Numbered from the stretch's first letter, positions 9,488 through 23,411 are shown. The stretch is 64,000 bases of DNA from Klebsiella spallanzanii (GCF_902158555.1 NZ_CABGGS010000023.1:124001-188000); one strand, 5' to 3'. Numbers and translations are program-made. The notes: generated from the sequence alone by a model not told the origin.

Positions 9488-10615
9488 TCAGGCGACCAGT
9501 TGTTCCATGATGCGTTGGTACATCCGCGCCAGCAGCTGGAGGTCGGCAGCATTCACACACTCATTTATTTTATGGATGGTGGCATTCACGGGCCCCAGCT
9601 CAACCACCTGCGCGCCCATACGTGCGATAAAACGCCCATCGGAAGTGCCGCCGTTAGTCAGCAACTGCGGTTTTATTTCATTATAGTGCTCAATGGCGTT
9701 TACTACCGCATCAACCAGCTTACCGCGGCTGGTCAGGAACGGCTGGCCTGAGAGCCACCAGTCAACGCTATAGCGTAGTTCGTACTTATTCAGCAGCGCC
9801 GCGACGCGTGCTTTGATCATTTCGTCGGTCAGCTCGGTGCTAAAGCGGAAGTTGAACTGCACGAACATATCGCCGGGAATAACGTTGTTGCTGCCGGTTC
9901 CGGACTGCACGTTGGCGATTTGCATACTGGTCGGCGGGAAGAATTCGTTGCCTTTATCCCACTCGATATTCACCAGCTCCGCCAGCATCGGCGCAGCGCG
10001 GTGTACCGGGTTATCGGCGAGATGCGGATAGGCAACGTGCCCCTGTACGCCGTGAATGGTCAGGTTGCAGGTCAGAGAGCCGCGGCGGCCATTTTTGACA
10101 ACATCGCCCACGACCTCGGTGCTGGACGGTTCGCCCACCAGGCAGTAATCCAGGCGCTCGTTGCGCGCCATCAGCGCTTCAACAACCTTAACGGTGCCGT
10201 TTTTGGCGCTGGCCTCTTCATCAGAGGTTATCAGGAATGCCAGGCGGCCTTTATGATCTGGATACTGGGCGACAAAGCGTTCGGCGGCAACCACCATCGC
10301 GGCCAGAGAACCTTTCATATCCGCCGCGCCGCGGCCAAACAGCATACCGTCGCGAATCGTGGGTTCGAACGGCGGATTAATCCAGCGGTCGGCATCACCT
10401 GAAGGGACGACATCGGTATGACCGGCGAAGGCCAGCGTTTCTCCGCGCCCGCGCCAGGCCCAGAAGTTTTGGGTATCCCCGAAATCCATCGGTTCAACGG
10501 TAAAGCCAATCGCACGTAGGCGTTCAACCATTAACGCCTGACATCCCGCATCATCGGGGCTGAGGGAAGGGCGGCGAATAAGCTGCTGAGCCAGCTCAAT
10601 GACCGGGCAAGACAT
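9488..10615 (-). CDS. dapE: DapE, N-succinyl-L,L-diaminopimelate desuccinylase
   Basis: A 375-residue di-zinc M20-family hydrolase that releases succinate from N-succinyl-L,L-DAP in the lysine/peptidoglycan pathway. Visible metal-site motifs are FAGHTDVVP (His near 67), GRGAADMKG (Asp near 100), SDEEA (catalytic Glu near 134) and the C-terminal histidine in NATIHKINE (about 345-353). Length equals E. coli DapE. Follows yffB by 3 bp. Confidence 0.97.
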   Translation of the reverse strand: MSCPVIELAQQLIRRPSLSPDDAGCQALMVERLRAIGFTVEPMDFGDTQNFWAWRGRGETLAFAGHTDVVPSGDADRWINPPFEPTIRDGMLFGRGAADMKGSLAAMVVAAERFVAQYPDHKGRLAFLITSDEEASAKNGTVKVVEALMARNERLDYCLVGEPSSTEVVGDVVKNGRRGSLTCNLTIHGVQGHVAYPHLADNPVHRAAPMLAELVNIEWDKGNEFFPPTSMQIANVQSGTGSNNVIPGDMFVQFNFRFSTELTDEMIKARVAALLNKYELRYSVDWWLSGQPFLTSRGKLVDAVVNAIEHYNEIKPQLLTNGGTSDGRFIARMGAQVVELGPVNATIHKINECVNAADLQLLARMYQRIMEQLVA

Positions 10616-10618
10616 AGA

Positions 10619-10972
10619 CTACACCTCGTTAAACTGCTGATAACTTGATTCACTGAAACCCAGCAGCATAGGCTGACCGGGCGCGCAGAGCAATGGGCGT
10701 TTAATGATTGCCGGCATTTCCAGCATCAGTTTCGCCGCGGCGTCGGCGTTGTTGATACCGGCACGGACCGTTTCATCCAGCTTGCGCCAGGTGGTGCCCC
10801 GGGTGTTGAGCAGCGCTTCCCAACCGAGTTCGTCGATAAAAGTGTCTAGTAATTCGCGGTCCAGACCATCGACGCGATAATCATGAAAACGATATTCTAT
10901 CTGCTGGGCTTCCAGCCAGCGGCGGGCCTTTTTTATGGTGTCGCAGTTTTTTATCCCGTACATGGTGAGCAT
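10619..10972 (-). CDS. yffB: YffB (Spx/ArsC-like thioredoxin-fold protein)
   Basis: A 117-residue ArsC/Spx-family protein. The N-terminal [16 protein letters not shown] carries the single conserved cysteine at residue 9 in the position of the arsenate reductase nucleophile. The C-terminal KRPLL motif is conserved too. The biological role is unknown; a glutathione-dependent thiol reductase role has been suggested for relatives. The ATG at 10972 has a GGAAAAGG ribosome site; an internal ATG three codons on is an alternative. First gene of a unit with dapE. Confidence 0.9.
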   Translation of the reverse strand: MLTMYGIKNCDTIKKARRWLEAQQIEYRFHDYRVDGLDRELLDTFIDELGWEALLNTRGTTWRKLDETVRAGINNADAAAKLMLEMPAIIKRPLLCAPGQPMLLGFSESSYQQFNEV

Positions 10973-11357
10973 GATTAAACCTTTTCCATTGAATTAAACG
11001 TTTGACCAGGAATGTTCCGAATATATAAGTCGTTAATAAATAATACGTGAATTACGTTAATAAATATCAGTTTTTACCCGTAATATATATCAAACGTTAC
11101 ATATTGGTTGTTTTTTGTGCGCTCAATGGCGCGTGCCCTGGTGGGAAGCCGAGTGCGAGCAGACTGTGCACATGAACAAATGTTGCTAAATGTTGCTATT
11201 GGTCACATTAACCTGGCCAAAATCGGCTCATAGTACTTACGAATGAAAGGGGCCGTTGCGGAGGCGATAATTAAAGTCATCAGAGCGATAGCGTAAACCG
11301 TCTGTTAACCATCAATGAGTTTTCATAGAATCACCCATAATAATAAGAGAGGCTATT
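10973..11357. other. 385-bp AT-rich intergenic region upstream of yffB and ypfM
   Basis: The left half (10973-11110) is AT-rich and must hold the yffB promoter. The right half contains a tandem repeat of AAATGTTGCT near 11179-11203 and runs into the ypfM ribosome site. No longer reading frame with family resemblance was seen. An unannotated small RNA cannot be excluded. Confidence 0.5.
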
Positions 11358-11417
11358 ATGATTGAACATGAACTGGGGAACTGGAAAGATTTTATCGAAG
11401 GCATGCTTCGTAAATAA
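11358..11417 (+). CDS. ypfM: YpfM, 19-residue small protein
   Basis: A 19-codon frame, MIEHELGNWKDFIEGMLRK, differs from E. coli YpfM at only a few positions. It has an AAGAGAGG ribosome site 5 bp before the ATG and an intrinsic terminator about 65 bp after its stop. It is amphipathic rather than membrane-spanning. The function is unknown; E. coli YpfM is one of the experimentally detected tiny proteins. It is opposite in strand to acrD and yffB, as in E. coli. Confidence 0.87.
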   Translation: MIEHELGNWKDFIEGMLRK

Positions 11418-11482
11418 ATTTCCGCAATAAGAGCATGGCGATTCCGCAGGCAGAATAATAATGCAGTTGAAGCGACCATATG

Positions 11483-11513
11483 AAAAAGGCGACACATCCG
11501 GTCGCCTTTTCTG
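11483..11513. terminator. Bidirectional terminator between ypfM and acrD
   Basis: AAAAAGGCGAC (11483-11493) pairs with GTCGCCTTTT (11501-11510) across a 7-base loop. The A-run on one side and T-run on the other allow use by both converging transcripts. A second short stem (GCCCC/GGGGC, about 11521-11541) lies closer to the acrD stop. Confidence 0.8.
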
Positions 11514-11551
11514 TTATTTGGCCCCGATGAAAAACAGGGGCCATGCCTTTG

Positions 11552-14500
11552 TTACTGCGGTCGTTCCTTGAGCGGGAAGCGGCGGCGTACCAGCACGAAG
11601 AACAGCGGTACGAAGAAAATCGCCAGTACGGTGGCGGAGATCATCCCGCCCATCACTCCGGTACCCACGGCATGCTGACTTCCTGATCCCGCGCCGGTAC
11701 TGGTGGCCATCGGCAGTACGCCGAAGATGAACGCCAGCGAGGTCATCAAAATTGGCCGCAGGCGCTGACGGCAGGCGGAGAGCGTGGCGGTCAGTAAGTC
11801 TTCACCTTTCTGATTCAGCTCATTGGCAAATTCGACGATAAGAATCGCGTTTTTCGCCGACAAGCCGATTACCGTCAGCAGACCGACCTGGAAGTAAACA
11901 TCGTTTTCCAGCCCGCGCATCCAGGTCGCCAGCAGCGCGCCGATAACCCCCAGCGGCACCACCAGCATCACCGAGAACGGCACCGACCAGCTTTCGTACA
12001 GCGCTGCCAGACACAGGAACACCACCAGCAGTGAAATAGCGTACAGCGCCGGAGCCTGCGCCCCGGAGAGGCGTTCCTGATAGGACATCGCTGTCCACTC
12101 AAGACCAAAGCCGTTTGGCAACTGCTGAGCCAGTTCCTCCATAATCGTCATAGCGGTACCGGTACTCACGCCCGGCGCGGCTTCACCAACGATTTCTACC
12201 GCCGAGTAGCCGTTGTAGCGTTCCAGACGCGGTGAGCCGGTCTCCCAGCGTGAGGTGGCGAAGGCGGAGAAGGGCACCATCGTGCCGTTGTTGTTGCGTA
12301 CATACCACAAATTGATATCGTCCGGCAGCATACGATACGGCGCGGCCGCCTGAACGTAGACCTTCTTCACGCGTCCCCGGTCCATAAAATCATTGACGTA
12401 GCTTGAGCCCCACGCCGTTTGCAGCGTGTCATTGATATCGTCAATGGAGACCCCTAACGCCTGCGCTTTACGCTGATCGATATCAACTTGCAGCTGTGGG
12501 CTATCGTCGAGGCCGTTATGGCGGACGCGAGTCAGCTGGTTATTTTTGGCAGCCAGTTCCAGCAGGGTATCGCGAGCGGCCATTAGCGCTTCGTGACCGT
12601 TGCCCGCGTGGTCTTCCAGTTCCATATCGAAACCGGCGGAACTGCCCAGGCCGCTGATAGCCGGTGGGCTGCTGGCAAAGACGCGAGCCTCTGTAATTTT
12701 GTTAAACGCTTTGGTGGCGCGTTCGATAATGGCGAAAGATGAGCCAGTGGTGGGATCGCGCTGGTCCCAGTCCTTCAGGCGTACGAACATGCGCGCCACG
12801 TTCTGGCCGTTGCCGCCGGGGCCGGAGCCGATAGTTGCGAACACCGATTCGACGTTTTCTTTCTCATTTTTCAGGAAGTAATCTTCTGCTTGCTGCACTA
12901 CTTTCAGGGTTTGCTGTTGGGTTGCCCCGCTTGGCAACTGCACCGAGGTGGTAAACATGCCGCGGTCTTCCAGCGGCAGGAACGACGTTGGCAGATGCAG
13001 GAACAGAAACACCATCCCCCCCAGCAGCAGGACGTAGATCATTATCCAGCGCAGCGAACGATGAAGAATTTTGCCGACGGCAGTTTCGTAGCGGCTGGCG
13101 TTGCGGTTGAACATGCGGTTAAACCAGCCGAAGAAGCCCCGCTGTCCGTGGGTTTCACCTTTATGAATCGGTTTTAATAGCGTGGCGCACAGCGCCGGGG
13201 TCAGGATCATCGCAACCAGAACAGACAGTACCATCGCCGAGACAATGGTGATCGAGAACTGGCGATAGATAGCGCCGGTGGTGCCGCCGAAAAAGGCCAT
13301 CGGCACAAATACTGCCGAAAGCACCATGGCGATACCGACCAGTGCGCCCTGAATCTGCCCCATCGATTTACGCGTTGCTTCGCGCGGCGAGAGGCCCTCC
13401 TCGCTCATGATACGCTCGACGTTTTCCACCACCACAATGGCATCATCCACCAGCAGGCCAATCGCCAGCACCACGGCAAACATGGTTAAGGTGTTAATAC
13501 TGTAGCCGCAGGCGAAGAGGACGGCGAAGGTCCCCATCAGCACCACCGGTACGGCTATCGTCGGGATAAGCGTCGCGCGGAAGTTTTGCAGGAACAGATA
13601 CATCACGAGGAAGACCAGCGCGATGGCTTCAAGCAGCGTTTTCACCACGTCGGTAATCGATGCTTTAACGAAAGAGGTGGTTTCGTAAGCAACTTTGTAT
13701 TCCAGACCGTGCGGGAAGTATTGCGATAGTTCGTTCAGACGGCTGATGACACGTTCGGCGGTCGCCATTTCGTTAGCGCCGGATGCCAGTTTTATCCCCA
13801 GACCGGAAGCGGCCTGACGGTTGTAGCGGCTAAGATAATCGTATTTTTCCGCCCCCATTTCGACGGTGGCGACGTCGCCGAGGGTGACTTCTGAACCATC
13901 CTGGTTAACCCGCAGGGTGATATCGCGAAACTGCTCCGGGGTTTGTAGTAACGATTGTGAATTAATCGTGGCGTTAAGCGCCTGCTTATCTATCGACGGC
14001 GTGCCGCCTAACTGGCCGACGGCGATCTGCGCGTTCTGCGAGGAAATGGCATCGGTGACGTCTTTTGCCGTCATCTGAAAACTGTTGAGTTTGGCCGGGT
14101 CGAGCCAGATGCGCATTGAGTACTGAGAACCGTAGGCGTCAATGTCGCCTACGCCGTTCACCCGGCTTAGCGGGTCCTGAATATTACTGGCGACGTAGTC
14201 GGCGATATCCTGTTTATCCATGCTGCCGTCGGTAGAGACGAAGGCGATGGTCAGGATGTTGGTATCCCCGGTTTTGCGTACCGTGACGCCCTGGTTTTGT
14301 ACAGCCTGCGGGAGTTTGCGCATTGCCGATTGCAGCTGGTTTTGTACCTGCTGGACGGCTTCATCCGGGTCGGTGCCGGCGGTAAAGCTCAGCGTTACGG
14401 TTGCCTGGCCGGTGCCGCTGCTTTGGGATGACATATACATCAGGTTGTCGAGGCCGGTCATATTCTGCTCGATAACCTGAGTCACAGTATTTTCCAGCGT

Positions 14501-14665
14501 CTGTGCTGAAGCGCCTGGGTAGTTCGCCGTGACCCGCACGTTAGGGGGGGCTAGTTCGGGATACTGCTCAACGGGAAGCGACAAGATTGCGAGCGTACCG
14601 GTCAGGCATAAAAGGATTGCCAGAACCCACGCAAAAATGGGGCGATCGATAAAAAAATTCGCCAT
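11552..14665 (-). CDS. acrD: AcrD, RND-family aminoglycoside/dianionic-drug efflux pump
   Basis: A 1037-residue inner-membrane RND transporter that works with AcrA and TolC to expel aminoglycosides and anionic compounds. It closely matches E. coli AcrD rather than AcrB. Twelve membrane segments and two large periplasmic loops (about 30-335 and 560-870) are present. TM4 carries the proton-relay aspartates ([18 protein letters not shown], near 407-408). ATG at 14665 gives [13 protein letters not shown] and is preferred over an in-frame start eight codons upstream. Single gene without its own membrane-fusion gene, as expected for acrD. In E. coli it is under BaeR and CpxR; no clear box was found. 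Confidence 0.96.
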   Translation of the reverse strand: MANFFIDRPIFAWVLAILLCLTGTLAILSLPVEQYPELAPPNVRVTANYPGASAQTLENTVTQVIEQNMTGLDNLMYMSSQSSGTGQATVTLSFTAGTDPDEAVQQVQNQLQSAMRKLPQAVQNQGVTVRKTGDTNILTIAFVSTDGSMDKQDIADYVASNIQDPLSRVNGVGDIDAYGSQYSMRIWLDPAKLNSFQMTAKDVTDAISSQNAQIAVGQLGGTPSIDKQALNATINSQSLLQTPEQFRDITLRVNQDGSEVTLGDVATVEMGAEKYDYLSRYNRQAASGLGIKLASGANEMATAERVISRLNELSQYFPHGLEYKVAYETTSFVKASITDVVKTLLEAIALVFLVMYLFLQNFRATLIPTIAVPVVLMGTFAVLFACGYSINTLTMFAVVLAIGLLVDDAIVVVENVERIMSEEGLSPREATRKSMGQIQGALVGIAMVLSAVFVPMAFFGGTTGAIYRQFSITIVSAMVLSVLVAMILTPALCATLLKPIHKGETHGQRGFFGWFNRMFNRNASRYETAVGKILHRSLRWIMIYVLLLGGMVFLFLHLPTSFLPLEDRGMFTTSVQLPSGATQQQTLKVVQQAEDYFLKNEKENVESVFATIGSGPGGNGQNVARMFVRLKDWDQRDPTTGSSFAIIERATKAFNKITEARVFASSPPAISGLGSSAGFDMELEDHAGNGHEALMAARDTLLELAAKNNQLTRVRHNGLDDSPQLQVDIDQRKAQALGVSIDDINDTLQTAWGSSYVNDFMDRGRVKKVYVQAAAPYRMLPDDINLWYVRNNNGTMVPFSAFATSRWETGSPRLERYNGYSAVEIVGEAAPGVSTGTAMTIMEELAQQLPNGFGLEWTAMSYQERLSGAQAPALYAISLLVVFLCLAALYESWSVPFSVMLVVPLGVIGALLATWMRGLENDVYFQVGLLTVIGLSAKNAILIVEFANELNQKGEDLLTATLSACRQRLRPILMTSLAFIFGVLPMATSTGAGSGSQHAVGTGVMGGMISATVLAIFFVPLFFVLVRRRFPLKERPQ

Positions 14666-17014
<2,349 letters not shown>

Positions 17015-17072
17015 CGACAAAGCGGGTTCCGCAGCGTAGTATGGCAACGTCATTTCTCGCTGTGGGGCCCGT

Positions 17073-17657
17073 ATGTCACTCAATATCAACGTTATCAAAG
17101 ATAAAATCCTCTCCAAAAACTGGTTCGTGTTACGCAATATGACCTATGAGCTGACGCGCAGCGACGGCAGTGTTGTTCGCCATAAGCGCGAGGTCTACGA
17201 TCGCGGCAACGGCGCCACTATCATGCTGTACAACCGCCGTAAGCAGAGCGTAGTGCTGGTACGCCAGTTCCGCGTCGCGACCTGGGTAAACGGCAACGAA
17301 GACGGAATGTTGATTGAGACCTGCGCCGGGCTGCTGGATAACGACGAGCCGGAAGCGTGCGTGCGCAAAGAGGCCATTGAGGAAACGGGCTTTGAAGTCG
17401 GCGAAGTGCGTAAACTGTTTGAGCTGTATATGTCCCCCGGCGGCGTCACCGAGCTGATTCACTTCTTTATTGCCGAATACAGCGACGCCCAGCGGGCCAA
17501 CGATGGTGGCGGCGTTGATGATGAAGAGATTGAAGTGCTGGAACTGCCCTTCAACAAGGCGCTGGAGATGATGGCGAACGGGGAAATTCGCGATGGCAAA
17601 GCGGTGATCCTGCTGCAATATTTGCAAACGTCCGGGCTGATGGACGGGGATCTCTGA
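17073..17657 (+). CDS. nudK: NudK (YffH), GDP-mannose Nudix hydrolase
   Basis: A 194-residue Nudix hydrolase that in E. coli splits GDP-mannose to GMP and mannose-1-phosphate. The Nudix box is complete near residues 85-107: a glycine in [11 protein letters not shown], then [13 protein letters not shown] with the metal-binding glutamates. The N-terminal DKILS motif and length match the E. coli protein. Located 58 bp after aegA, same strand; co-transcription is possible. Confidence 0.93.
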   Translation: MSLNINVIKDKILSKNWFVLRNMTYELTRSDGSVVRHKREVYDRGNGATIMLYNRRKQSVVLVRQFRVATWVNGNEDGMLIETCAGLLDNDEPEACVRKEAIEETGFEVGEVRKLFELYMSPGGVTELIHFFIAEYSDAQRANDGGGVDDEEIEVLELPFNKALEMMANGEIRDGKAVILLQYLQTSGLMDGDL

Positions 17658-17735
17658 TAAATCTGATTGAGTAAAACCTCTCCGCTGGTGAACATAGCCG
17701 CTGTTTATGGCGTTTTCATCGGGGTTGTGCCGCTC

Positions 17736-18803
17736 ATGTTGTATCGGATTATTGGGTTTCTGTTTTTCGGTTTGCTGCCGACATCGCTGGTGTGGGCGGC
17801 GCCGGCGCAACAGCTCTTCAGCGACTGGCTGGTGACCTGCAATAATCAGAATTTCTGCGTGGCCCGTAATGTGGGGTTACACCACGGTCTGGTCATGACC
17901 CTCACCCGCAGCGCCGGGGCAGCGACTAACGCCAGCCTGCGCATTGAACTCGGCGGCGTGGGCAACCCGGTCGCCGCGCTGGCGCCGATTGCGCCGCGCC
18001 TTCAGCTCGACGGCAAACCTCTGGCCCTCGGCGACAAACACTGGCAGATTGCCGACAAACTCCTTAAAACCGACGATAGCGACACTATCGATGCCTTCCT
18101 GCATCAGGTACAGACAGCCAAGACCATCACACTTGAAAACGGCCTGCAGACACTCTCTTTACAGGGGCTGAAAGCCGCGCTGCTGTTTATCGATAACCGG
18201 CAAAAGCGAGTGGGTAGCGAAACCGCGTGGGTAGGGAAAGGGGAAGAGCCGCCGCTCAGCGTTCCGCCTGCTCCCGCACTGCGATCGGTGACAAAAATCG
18301 ATATGGCGCAGTCGCCCCTTAGCCGCGATGAACTTAACGATCTGATGGATTACGGTAACGAGCGGATGAATAGCAGCGCCTGTTCGTTGGATCCGTTTCG
18401 CCGCGAGGTGCGAGTCGCTGCGCTCACTGACGATAAAGTTCTGCTGATGACCAGTTGCGAAGCGGGTGCCTACAACACGATTTGGCTGGCCTGGCTGGTT
18501 TCGCGCCAGCGACCGTACGTTGCTCATCCGGTGCGCCTCACGCTACCCTTTCAGCCGCCCGGCGAGGCCCCGCGTGAAGTTGAGCTGGTTAACGCCAGCT
18601 ATGATGACCGACGACAGGAACTGGTGACGCTGGATAAAGGGCGCGCGTCCGGCGACTGCGGGACGCAAACGCGCTGGCGCTATGATGGCCAGCGGTTTAG
18701 CCTTGTGCGCTACGCCCAGCAGCCGCAGTGCGATAACTGGCAGGGGCCAGATGCCTGGCCCACTTTATGGGTTACCCGTTCTGTACCTCATCTCCCACGC
18801 TGA
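17736..18803 (+). CDS. ypfG: YpfG, DUF1176 family exported protein
   Basis: A 355-residue protein of the DUF1176 family; function unknown. A signal peptide [21 protein letters not shown] precedes a predicted cleavage site at A-APAQQ. The mature N-terminus has paired cysteines ([13 protein letters not shown]) typical of the family, and more cysteines lie in the C-terminal half, consistent with periplasmic disulfides. ATG at 17736 is chosen because an in-frame TTG at 17667 would place 23 poorly signal-like residues before it. The 3' end overlaps convergent tktB by 32 bp. Confidence 0.88.
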   Translation: MLYRIIGFLFFGLLPTSLVWAAPAQQLFSDWLVTCNNQNFCVARNVGLHHGLVMTLTRSAGAATNASLRIELGGVGNPVAALAPIAPRLQLDGKPLALGDKHWQIADKLLKTDDSDTIDAFLHQVQTAKTITLENGLQTLSLQGLKAALLFIDNRQKRVGSETAWVGKGEEPPLSVPPAPALRSVTKIDMAQSPLSRDELNDLMDYGNERMNSSACSLDPFRREVRVAALTDDKVLLMTSCEAGAYNTIWLAWLVSRQRPYVAHPVRLTLPFQPPGEAPREVELVNASYDDRRQELVTLDKGRASGDCGTQTRWRYDGQRFSLVRYAQQPQCDNWQGPDAWPTLWVTRSVPHLPR

Positions 18804-20766
18804 CGATATGGTCAACGGTAAAGCCAAAGAACGGGAAGAGTTCATCTGCTGGAGCAGATTCGCCAAAGCCAGTCATGCCGACGACCTTGCCTTTTACGCC
18901 GACGTACTTGTACCAGTAGTCGGCGATTCCTGCCTCGACGGCGACGCGGGCGCTGACGTCAGAGGGAAGGACTGACTCCCGATACGCCTCGTCCTGTGCG
19001 TCAAATACATCAGTCGAAGGCAGGGAGACAACCCGCACGTTGACGCCTTTGGCGAGCAGCTTCTCCGCCGCCAGTACCGTTATCTCCACTTCCGAACCGG
19101 TGGCTATCAGGATCAGGTCCGGCTTGCCGCCAGCGTCCTTCAACACGTAGCCGCCGCGGGCGATATTCTGCACTTGTTCCGGTGTCCGCGCCATTTGCGT
19201 CAGATTTTGCCTTGAGAGGATCAGCGCTGTCGGGCCCGTGTTTCTGGCGATAGCTGCCTGCCATGCCACCGCCGTTTCTACCTGATCGCACGGCCGCCAG
19301 GTACTGAAGTTCGGCGTCAGGCGCAGGCTGGCAAGCTGCTCCACAGCCTGGTGGGTTGGACCGTCTTCCCCGAGACCGATGGAATCATGGGTATAGACCA
19401 TGATTTGCCGTGCTTTCATCAGCGCCGCCATGCGTGCCGCGTTACGGGCATACTCGACAAACATCAGAAAAGTGGACGTGTAGGGGATAAAACCGCCGTG
19501 CAGCGCGATGCCGTTAGCGATGGCGGTCATGCCAAATTCACGCACGCCGTAGTGAATATAGTTTCCGGCGGGTTCTTCTTTAATCGACCGCGATCCGGAC
19601 CAGATGGTCAGGTTACTTGGCGCGAGGTCCGCCGAACCGCCCAGCAGCTCCGGCAGTATCGGGCCGTAAGCGTTCAGAGCATTCTGCGATGCTTTGCGGC
19701 TGGCGATTTTTGCCGGTTCAGCCTGTAGCCTGGCGATATAGCTTTGCGTGGTTTCCGCCCAGTTTTCCGGGAGTTCGCCGCTCATTCTGCGGCTGAGCTC
19801 CGCCGCCAGCTCAGGATACTGTTGCTGATAATCGGCGAATTTTGCGTTCCACGCATGTTCGGCCTTTTCGCCGCGTGGTCGGGCGTCCCAGCCTTGATAA
19901 ATTTCTTTCGGGATCTCAAACGGTGGAGACTTCCAGCCCAGTTTTTCGCGGGCTAAGGCGACCTCTTTTTCCCCCAGAGCCGCACCATGCGCTTCCTCTT
20001 TCCCGGCTTTATTTGGCGAGCCAAAACCAATCACCGTTCGGCAGATTATCAGCGATGGTTTGTCCTTCACGCTTTGAGCTTCCAGAATGGCTTGCTTCAC
20101 GGCCTGCGGATCGTGACCGTCGATTTCATGCACGACGTGCCAGTGGTAGGCCTCGAAGCGTTTTGCCGTGTCATCGGTAAACCAGCCTTTAACTTCGCCG
20201 TCAATAGAGATGCCGTTGTGGTCATAGAAGCCGATGAGCTTTCCTAACCCAAGGGTACCCGCCAGCGAGCTGGCCTCGTGAGAAATACCTTCCATCAGAC
20301 AGCCGTCGCCCATAAACACGTAAGTGAAGTGGTCAACAACATCATGTCCTGGACGATTGAACTGCGCGGCGAGCGTACGTTCGGCAATGGCCATTCCCAC
20401 GGCGTTGGCCAACCCCTGTCCCAGTGGGCCGGTCGTGGTTTCAACGCCTGGCGTATAACCATGCTCCGGATGACCGGGAGTTTTTGAATGCAGCTGGCGA
20501 AAGCGCTTGAGCTCATCCATCGGCAGATCGTAACCGGTGAGGTGCAGCAGGCTGTAGAGCAGCATTGAAGCGTGACCGTTGGAGAGGATAAAGCGGTCGC
20601 GATCGTACCAGTGGGGGTTCTCAGGGTTGTGCTTAAGAAAATCGTTCCACAGCACCTCTGCGATATCAGCCATGCCCATCGGCGCGCCGGGGTGGCCGGA
20701 GTTGGCTTTCTGGACAGCATCCATACTCAGGGCGCGGATGGCGTTGGCAAGTTCTCTACGGGACAT
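18772..20766 (-). CDS. tktB: TktB, transketolase 2
   Basis: A 664-residue thiamine-diphosphate enzyme of the non-oxidative pentose phosphate pathway. Family marks include the N-terminal [18 protein letters not shown], the ThDP-binding GDGCLMEG (about 154-161) with its downstream asparagine (DHNGISIDG), and [17 protein letters not shown]-type residues (about 468-480). It is closer to E. coli TktB than TktA in the opening [22 protein letters not shown] at 20766 has an AGGAG ribosome site. In E. coli talA precedes tktB in an RpoS-dependent operon; here talA is missing and tktB stands alone. The C-terminus is slightly shorter and different from the E. coli tail. Confidence 0.93.
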   Translation of the reverse strand: MSRRELANAIRALSMDAVQKANSGHPGAPMGMADIAEVLWNDFLKHNPENPHWYDRDRFILSNGHASMLLYSLLHLTGYDLPMDELKRFRQLHSKTPGHPEHGYTPGVETTTGPLGQGLANAVGMAIAERTLAAQFNRPGHDVVDHFTYVFMGDGCLMEGISHEASSLAGTLGLGKLIGFYDHNGISIDGEVKGWFTDDTAKRFEAYHWHVVHEIDGHDPQAVKQAILEAQSVKDKPSLIICRTVIGFGSPNKAGKEEAHGAALGEKEVALAREKLGWKSPPFEIPKEIYQGWDARPRGEKAEHAWNAKFADYQQQYPELAAELSRRMSGELPENWAETTQSYIARLQAEPAKIASRKASQNALNAYGPILPELLGGSADLAPSNLTIWSGSRSIKEEPAGNYIHYGVREFGMTAIANGIALHGGFIPYTSTFLMFVEYARNAARMAALMKARQIMVYTHDSIGLGEDGPTHQAVEQLASLRLTPNFSTWRPCDQVETAVAWQAAIARNTGPTALILSRQNLTQMARTPEQVQNIARGGYVLKDAGGKPDLILIATGSEVEITVLAAEKLLAKGVNVRVVSLPSTDVFDAQDEAYRESVLPSDVSARVAVEAGIADYWYKYVGVKGKVVGMTGFGESAPADELFPFFGFTVDHIVSVGDEVQNG

Positions 20767-21056
20767 AATATGCTCCTGAAACAATACGTTGCATGAGTTT
20801 TTATTGGCTTAGGATAGAGAGGTTGATGAGTTGCATAACTAAAAAGCATAGCAGATGGGGCTATCATTGCTTCCGAATCTAAGTTACATAAACATTATAA
20901 ATCGATAACAAATATAACTTTGTTTTGGCGAGAGTTTGGCGGTGTTCAAAGTTTATGAAGCCGTCAGGCGAGATACTAGGTGGCCCTTTAGGGTGAACAC
21001 CAGGTACGCCATTACGTTTCACCCCCCTACGATCGATACGTGAAAGGAACGATAAA
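20767..21056. promoter_or_regulatory. Divergent tktB/maeB promoter region with structured maeB leader
   Basis: AT-rich core 20820-20935 (including TATAAC near 20913) is a likely site for both promoters. The maeB-proximal part is structured: GGTGTTCA (20941-20948) is the exact inverted repeat of TGAACACC (20994-21001). A competing local hairpin pairs GGTG (20979-20982) with CACC (20998-21001) around CCCT/AGGG. No talA remnant was recognised. Confidence 0.5.
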
Positions 21057-23336
21057 ATGGATGAGCAGTTAAAACAAAGCGCCCTCGACTTCCATGAATT
21101 CCCCGTCCCCGGAAAAATCCAGGTTTCCCCGACGAAGCCCCTTGCGACCCAGCGCGATCTGGCGCTGGCCTACTCGCCGGGCGTCGCCGCACCCTGTCTG
21201 GAAATCGAGAAGGACCCGCTGGCAGCCTATAAATATACCGCTCGCGGCAACCTGGTTGCGGTGGTCTCCAACGGTACTGCGGTACTGGGGCTAGGCCATA
21301 TCGGCGCTCTGGCCGGTAAGCCGGTTATGGAAGGGAAAGGCGTTCTGTTTAAAAAATTCGCTGGTATCGATGTGTTTGATATTGAAGTCGATGAACTGGA
21401 CCCGGACAAATTTATCAACGTCGTCGCGGCGCTGGAGCCGACTTTCGGCGGTATCAACCTGGAGGATATTAAAGCGCCGGAGTGCTTCTACATTGAGCAG
21501 AAGCTGCGCGAGCGCATGAATATTCCGGTCTTCCATGACGATCAGCACGGTACGGCGATTATCAGTACGGCGGCGATTCTTAACGGTCTTCGGGTGGTGG
21601 AAAAAAACATCTCCGACGTACGGATGGTGGTTTCCGGCGCGGGCGCGGCGGCGATTGCCTGTATGAACCTGCTGGTGGCGCTGGGAATGCAGAAACACAA
21701 CATTGTGGTCTGCGACTCGAAAGGGGTTATCTACAAAGGCCGCGAGCCGAACATGGCGGAAACCAAAGCGGCTTACGCGGTGGAAGACAGCGGCAAACGT
21801 ACGCTGGATGACGTGATTGACGGGGCGGACATTTTCCTCGGCTGCTCGGGACCGAAAGTACTGACCCAGGAGATGGTGAAGAAAATGGCTCGCGCGCCAA
21901 TGATTCTGGCGCTGGCTAACCCGGAGCCGGAAATTCTGCCGCCGCTGGCGAAAGAGGTGCGCTCCGACGCCATTATTTGCACCGGTCGCTCCGACTATCC
22001 AAACCAGGTTAACAACGTACTGTGCTTCCCGTTCATCTTTCGCGGGGCGCTGGACGTCGGCGCAACGGCGATTAATGAAGAGATGAAGCTGGCGGCGGTA
22101 AACGCGATTGCCGAGCTGGCTCATGCCGAACAGAGCGAAGTCGTCGCCTCCGCCTACGGCGATCAGGACCTGAGTTTCGGCGCGGAATATATCATTCCAA
22201 AACCGTTCGATCCGCGCTTGATCGTCAAGATTGCACCGGCGGTGGCGAAAGCGGCGATGGACTCCGGCGTAGCAACCCGCCCGATTGCCGATTTCGATGC
22301 CTACGTTGAGAAGCTGAGCGAGTTTGTCTATAAAACGAACCTGTTTATGAAGCCGATTTTCTCACAGGCGCGTAAAGAGCCGAAGCGGGTGGTGCTGGCG
22401 GAAGGTGAAGATACCCGTGTGCTGCACGCGACTCAGGAGCTAGTCTCTCTCGGGCTGGCGAAACCGATCCTGATCGGTCGCCCCGGCGTCATCGAAATGC
22501 GTATCCAGAAGCTGGGGCTGCAGATCAAAGCTGGCGTTGATTTTGAAATTGTGAATAACGAGTCCGATCCGCGCTTTAAAGAGTACTGGAACGAATATTA
22601 CAATCTGATGAAGCGCCGCGGGATCACGCAGGAACAGGCACAGCGTGCGGTGATCAGCAACACCACGGTGATTGGGGCGATCATGGTGCAACGCGGCGAA
22701 GCCGATGCGATGATCTGCGGCACCATTGGTGATTATCACGAGCACTATGGCGTGATTCAGCCGTTGTTCGGCTATCGCGATGGGGTTCATGCGGCGGGGG
22801 CGATGAATGCGCTGCTGCTGCCAAGCGGCAACACTTTTATTGCTGATACCTACGTCAACCACGATCCGTCGCCGGAGCAGATTGCTGAAATCACCCTGAT
22901 GGCGGCGGAGACCGTTCGTCGTTTCGGGATTGAACCACGGGTGGCGCTGCTATCGCACTCGAACTTTGGCTCTTCGGACTGTCCGTCTGCCAGCAAAATG
23001 CGCCAGGCGCTGGAGCTGGTGAAGGCGCAGGCGCCGGATTTGATGATCGATGGTGAGATGCACGGCGATGCCGCGCTGGTGGAAAGTATCCGTAACGACC
23101 GGATGCCGGATAGTCCGCTGAAAGGCTCGGCGAATATCCTGGTGATGCCGAATATGGAAGCGGCGCGTATTAGTTACAACTTACTGCGCGTCTCCAGCTC
23201 CGAAGGCGTTACCGTCGGGCCGGTACTGATGGGCGTGGCGAAGCCAGTGCATATTCTGACACCCATTGCTTCGGTAAGGCGTATCGTGAATATGGTGGCG
23301 CTGGCGGTTGTCGAAGCGCAAACTCAACCGCTGTAA
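21057..23336 (+). CDS. maeB: MaeB, NADP-dependent malic enzyme (phosphotransacetylase-fused)
   Basis: A 759-residue enzyme converting malate to pyruvate, CO2 and NADPH. The N-terminal malic-enzyme half (about 1-425) carries the family motifs [17 protein letters not shown] (metal site) and the dinucleotide fold [16 protein letters not shown]. The C-terminal half (about 430-755) is a phosphotransacetylase-like domain that in E. coli is regulatory (acetyl-CoA inhibition). Length equals the E. coli protein. Located between divergent tktB and the eut operon, with its own terminator. Confidence 0.96.
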   Translation: MDEQLKQSALDFHEFPVPGKIQVSPTKPLATQRDLALAYSPGVAAPCLEIEKDPLAAYKYTARGNLVAVVSNGTAVLGLGHIGALAGKPVMEGKGVLFKKFAGIDVFDIEVDELDPDKFINVVAALEPTFGGINLEDIKAPECFYIEQKLRERMNIPVFHDDQHGTAIISTAAILNGLRVVEKNISDVRMVVSGAGAAAIACMNLLVALGMQKHNIVVCDSKGVIYKGREPNMAETKAAYAVEDSGKRTLDDVIDGADIFLGCSGPKVLTQEMVKKMARAPMILALANPEPEILPPLAKEVRSDAIICTGRSDYPNQVNNVLCFPFIFRGALDVGATAINEEMKLAAVNAIAELAHAEQSEVVASAYGDQDLSFGAEYIIPKPFDPRLIVKIAPAVAKAAMDSGVATRPIADFDAYVEKLSEFVYKTNLFMKPIFSQARKEPKRVVLAEGEDTRVLHATQELVSLGLAKPILIGRPGVIEMRIQKLGLQIKAGVDFEIVNNESDPRFKEYWNEYYNLMKRRGITQEQAQRAVISNTTVIGAIMVQRGEADAMICGTIGDYHEHYGVIQPLFGYRDGVHAAGAMNALLLPSGNTFIADTYVNHDPSPEQIAEITLMAAETVRRFGIEPRVALLSHSNFGSSDCPSASKMRQALELVKAQAPDLMIDGEMHGDAALVESIRNDRMPDSPLKGSANILVMPNMEAARISYNLLRVSSSEGVTVGPVLMGVAKPVHILTPIASVRRIVNMVALAVVEAQTQPL

Positions 23337-23356
23337 TATTCGTTTAATTAATTCAG

Positions 23357-23384
23357 GCGCGGGAAATCTTCCCGCGCTTTTTTA
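23357..23384 (+). terminator. Intrinsic terminator after maeB
   Basis: A 9-bp perfect stem GCGCGGGAA/TTCCCGCGC with a 3-base spacer and a following run of T (TTTTTTA) ends the maeB transcript and insulates eutS. Confidence 0.9.
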
Positions 23385-23397
23385 TTTCTGCTCATAA

Positions 23398-23411
23398 GTG
23401 ATCTACCTCAC
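23398..23411 (+). promoter_or_regulatory. Putative CRP-binding site upstream of eutS
   Basis: GTGA (23398-23401), six bases, then TCAC (23408-23411) matches both core halves of the CRP consensus. The centre is about 92 bp before the eutS ATG. Ethanolamine operons are known to respond to CRP as well as to EutR with ethanolamine and B12. No experimental evidence for this copy. Confidence 0.55.
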
